From contig NZ_JANLNW010000084.1 in assembly GCF_025465945.1 (NCBI RefSeq), positions 62,001 through 126,000 of the forward strand: 64,000 nucleotides of DNA, given 5' to 3'. Source of the stretch: Pseudomonas sp. 6D_7.1_Bac1. GTDB lineage: Bacteria; Pseudomonadota; Gammaproteobacteria; Pseudomonadales; Pseudomonadaceae. A program made the position numbers and the translations under genes. The number at the start of each line of letters is the position of its first letter. The first letter of the stretch is position 1. The notes beneath the pieces are model-generated. The model was given only the letters and a program-made list of their open reading frames with translations, was not told the origin of the DNA and searched no databases. Of this stretch, positions 63,700-64,000 are shown in pieces.

Positions 63700-64000
63700 G
63701 TGTTGAGCGGGCGGCTGGCTGGTCTGGCGGTACTGATGGGGGTTCTGTCAGGCTGCGGCAATGGCGACTCTATGGAGAGCTTCGGCGGCCCGACCATGGG
63801 CAGCACGTATTCTGTCAAATACATCCGCCATCCGGGTACCCCCGGGCCGGTCGAGGTGCAGAAGCAGGTCGAATTGATTCTGGCCGAGATCGACCGGCAG
63901 ATGTCGACCTACCGTAGCGACTCCGACATCGAGCGATTCAACGGATTGCCAGCCAATAGCTGTCAGCCAATGCCGGCGCCGGTCTTGCAGCTAGTCAAGG
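63700..64000 (+). CDS. apbE: FAD:protein FMN transferase, N-terminal part
   Basis: The gene runs off the window; 100 codons are visible. GTG 63700 lies 7 bp after GGAG; a GTG two codons earlier is too close to it. A lipoprotein signal ends LSGC near residue 18. FGGPTMGSTYSVKYI and EIDRQMSTYRSDSDIERFN are the ApbE family signatures. ApbE attaches FMN to NqrB/NqrC and similar proteins in the periplasm. In Pseudomonas it usually adjoins the nqr operon, which probably follows outside the window. Confidence 0.92.
   Translation, partial: MLSGRLAGLAVLMGVLSGCGNGDSMESFGGPTMGSTYSVKYIRHPGTPGPVEVQKQVELILAEIDRQMSTYRSDSDIERFNGLPANSCQPMPAPVLQLVK

Overview
The window reads as Pseudomonas chromosome, most likely from the P. 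fluorescens group. The evidence is high-GC coding sequence, the core gene order fadB-fadA-(DUF1653)-topA-two small genes-[sulA-lexA]-psrA-nagZ-methylthioinosine phosphorylase-csiV-mfd-gap, and four copies of the P. fluorescens-type REP palindrome arranged as inverted pairs. I worked from the sequence alone: names rest on recognised motifs, lengths and gene order, not on database searches.

Region 1 (1-22057) is a large exopolysaccharide/capsule locus. It opens with the end of a low-molecular-weight tyrosine phosphatase and a BY-type tyrosine kinase. An RfaH-type ops element (2741-2752) then leads into a biosynthetic operon: Wzx flippase, nitroreductase-like protein, polysaccharide pyruvyl transferase, Wzy-like polymerase, two glycosyltransferases and rmlBACD for dTDP-L-rhamnose. 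Next come a small GTT-repeat secreted protein, a Wza-type lipoprotein and the YjbF/GfcC/YjbH proteins, so the parts of the E. coli gfcABCDE-etp-etk and yjbEFGH loci are all here in a different order. On the opposite strand lie the priming sugar-phosphate transferase (WcaJ type), a 68-residue Tat-signal protein and, coupled to it by TGATG, a phage-tailspike-like beta-helix protein that is probably a polysaccharide depolymerase.

Region 2 (22568-24760) is a leftward three-gene regulatory module: an OmpR-like protein whose receiver lacks the phospho-acceptor Asp, a degenerate EAL-domain protein, and a second OmpR-like protein. Its position beside the EPS locus suggests it controls that locus.

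Region 3 (25475-53721) is mostly conserved core: an MsbA-like ABC transporter, Slt, Uup, a universal stress protein, fatty-acid beta-oxidation (fadBA), topA, the SOS pair lexA-sulA with two LexA boxes, psrA with two perfect PsrA-type boxes, nagZ, methylthioinosine phosphorylase, a SWIM/SNF2 helicase, csiV, mfd and gap. A long imperfect palindrome separates mfd from gap.

Region 4 (53769-61905) is an accessory insertion behind gap. A class C beta-lactamase gene is bracketed by the true gap 3' end plus terminator and by an 83-bp, 72/83-identical copy of them, which looks like an insertion footprint. Then follows a four-gene operon: HlyD-type adaptor, periplasmic alpha/alpha-barrel-like protein, cellulose-synthase-like GT2 with a PilZ domain, and a TolC-like outer-membrane lipoprotein. 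This resembles a c-di-GMP-responsive synthase that exports its glycan through a type-I-secretion-like conduit.

Region 5 (61906-64000) holds a citrate/tricarballylate-type MHS symporter and the start of apbE.
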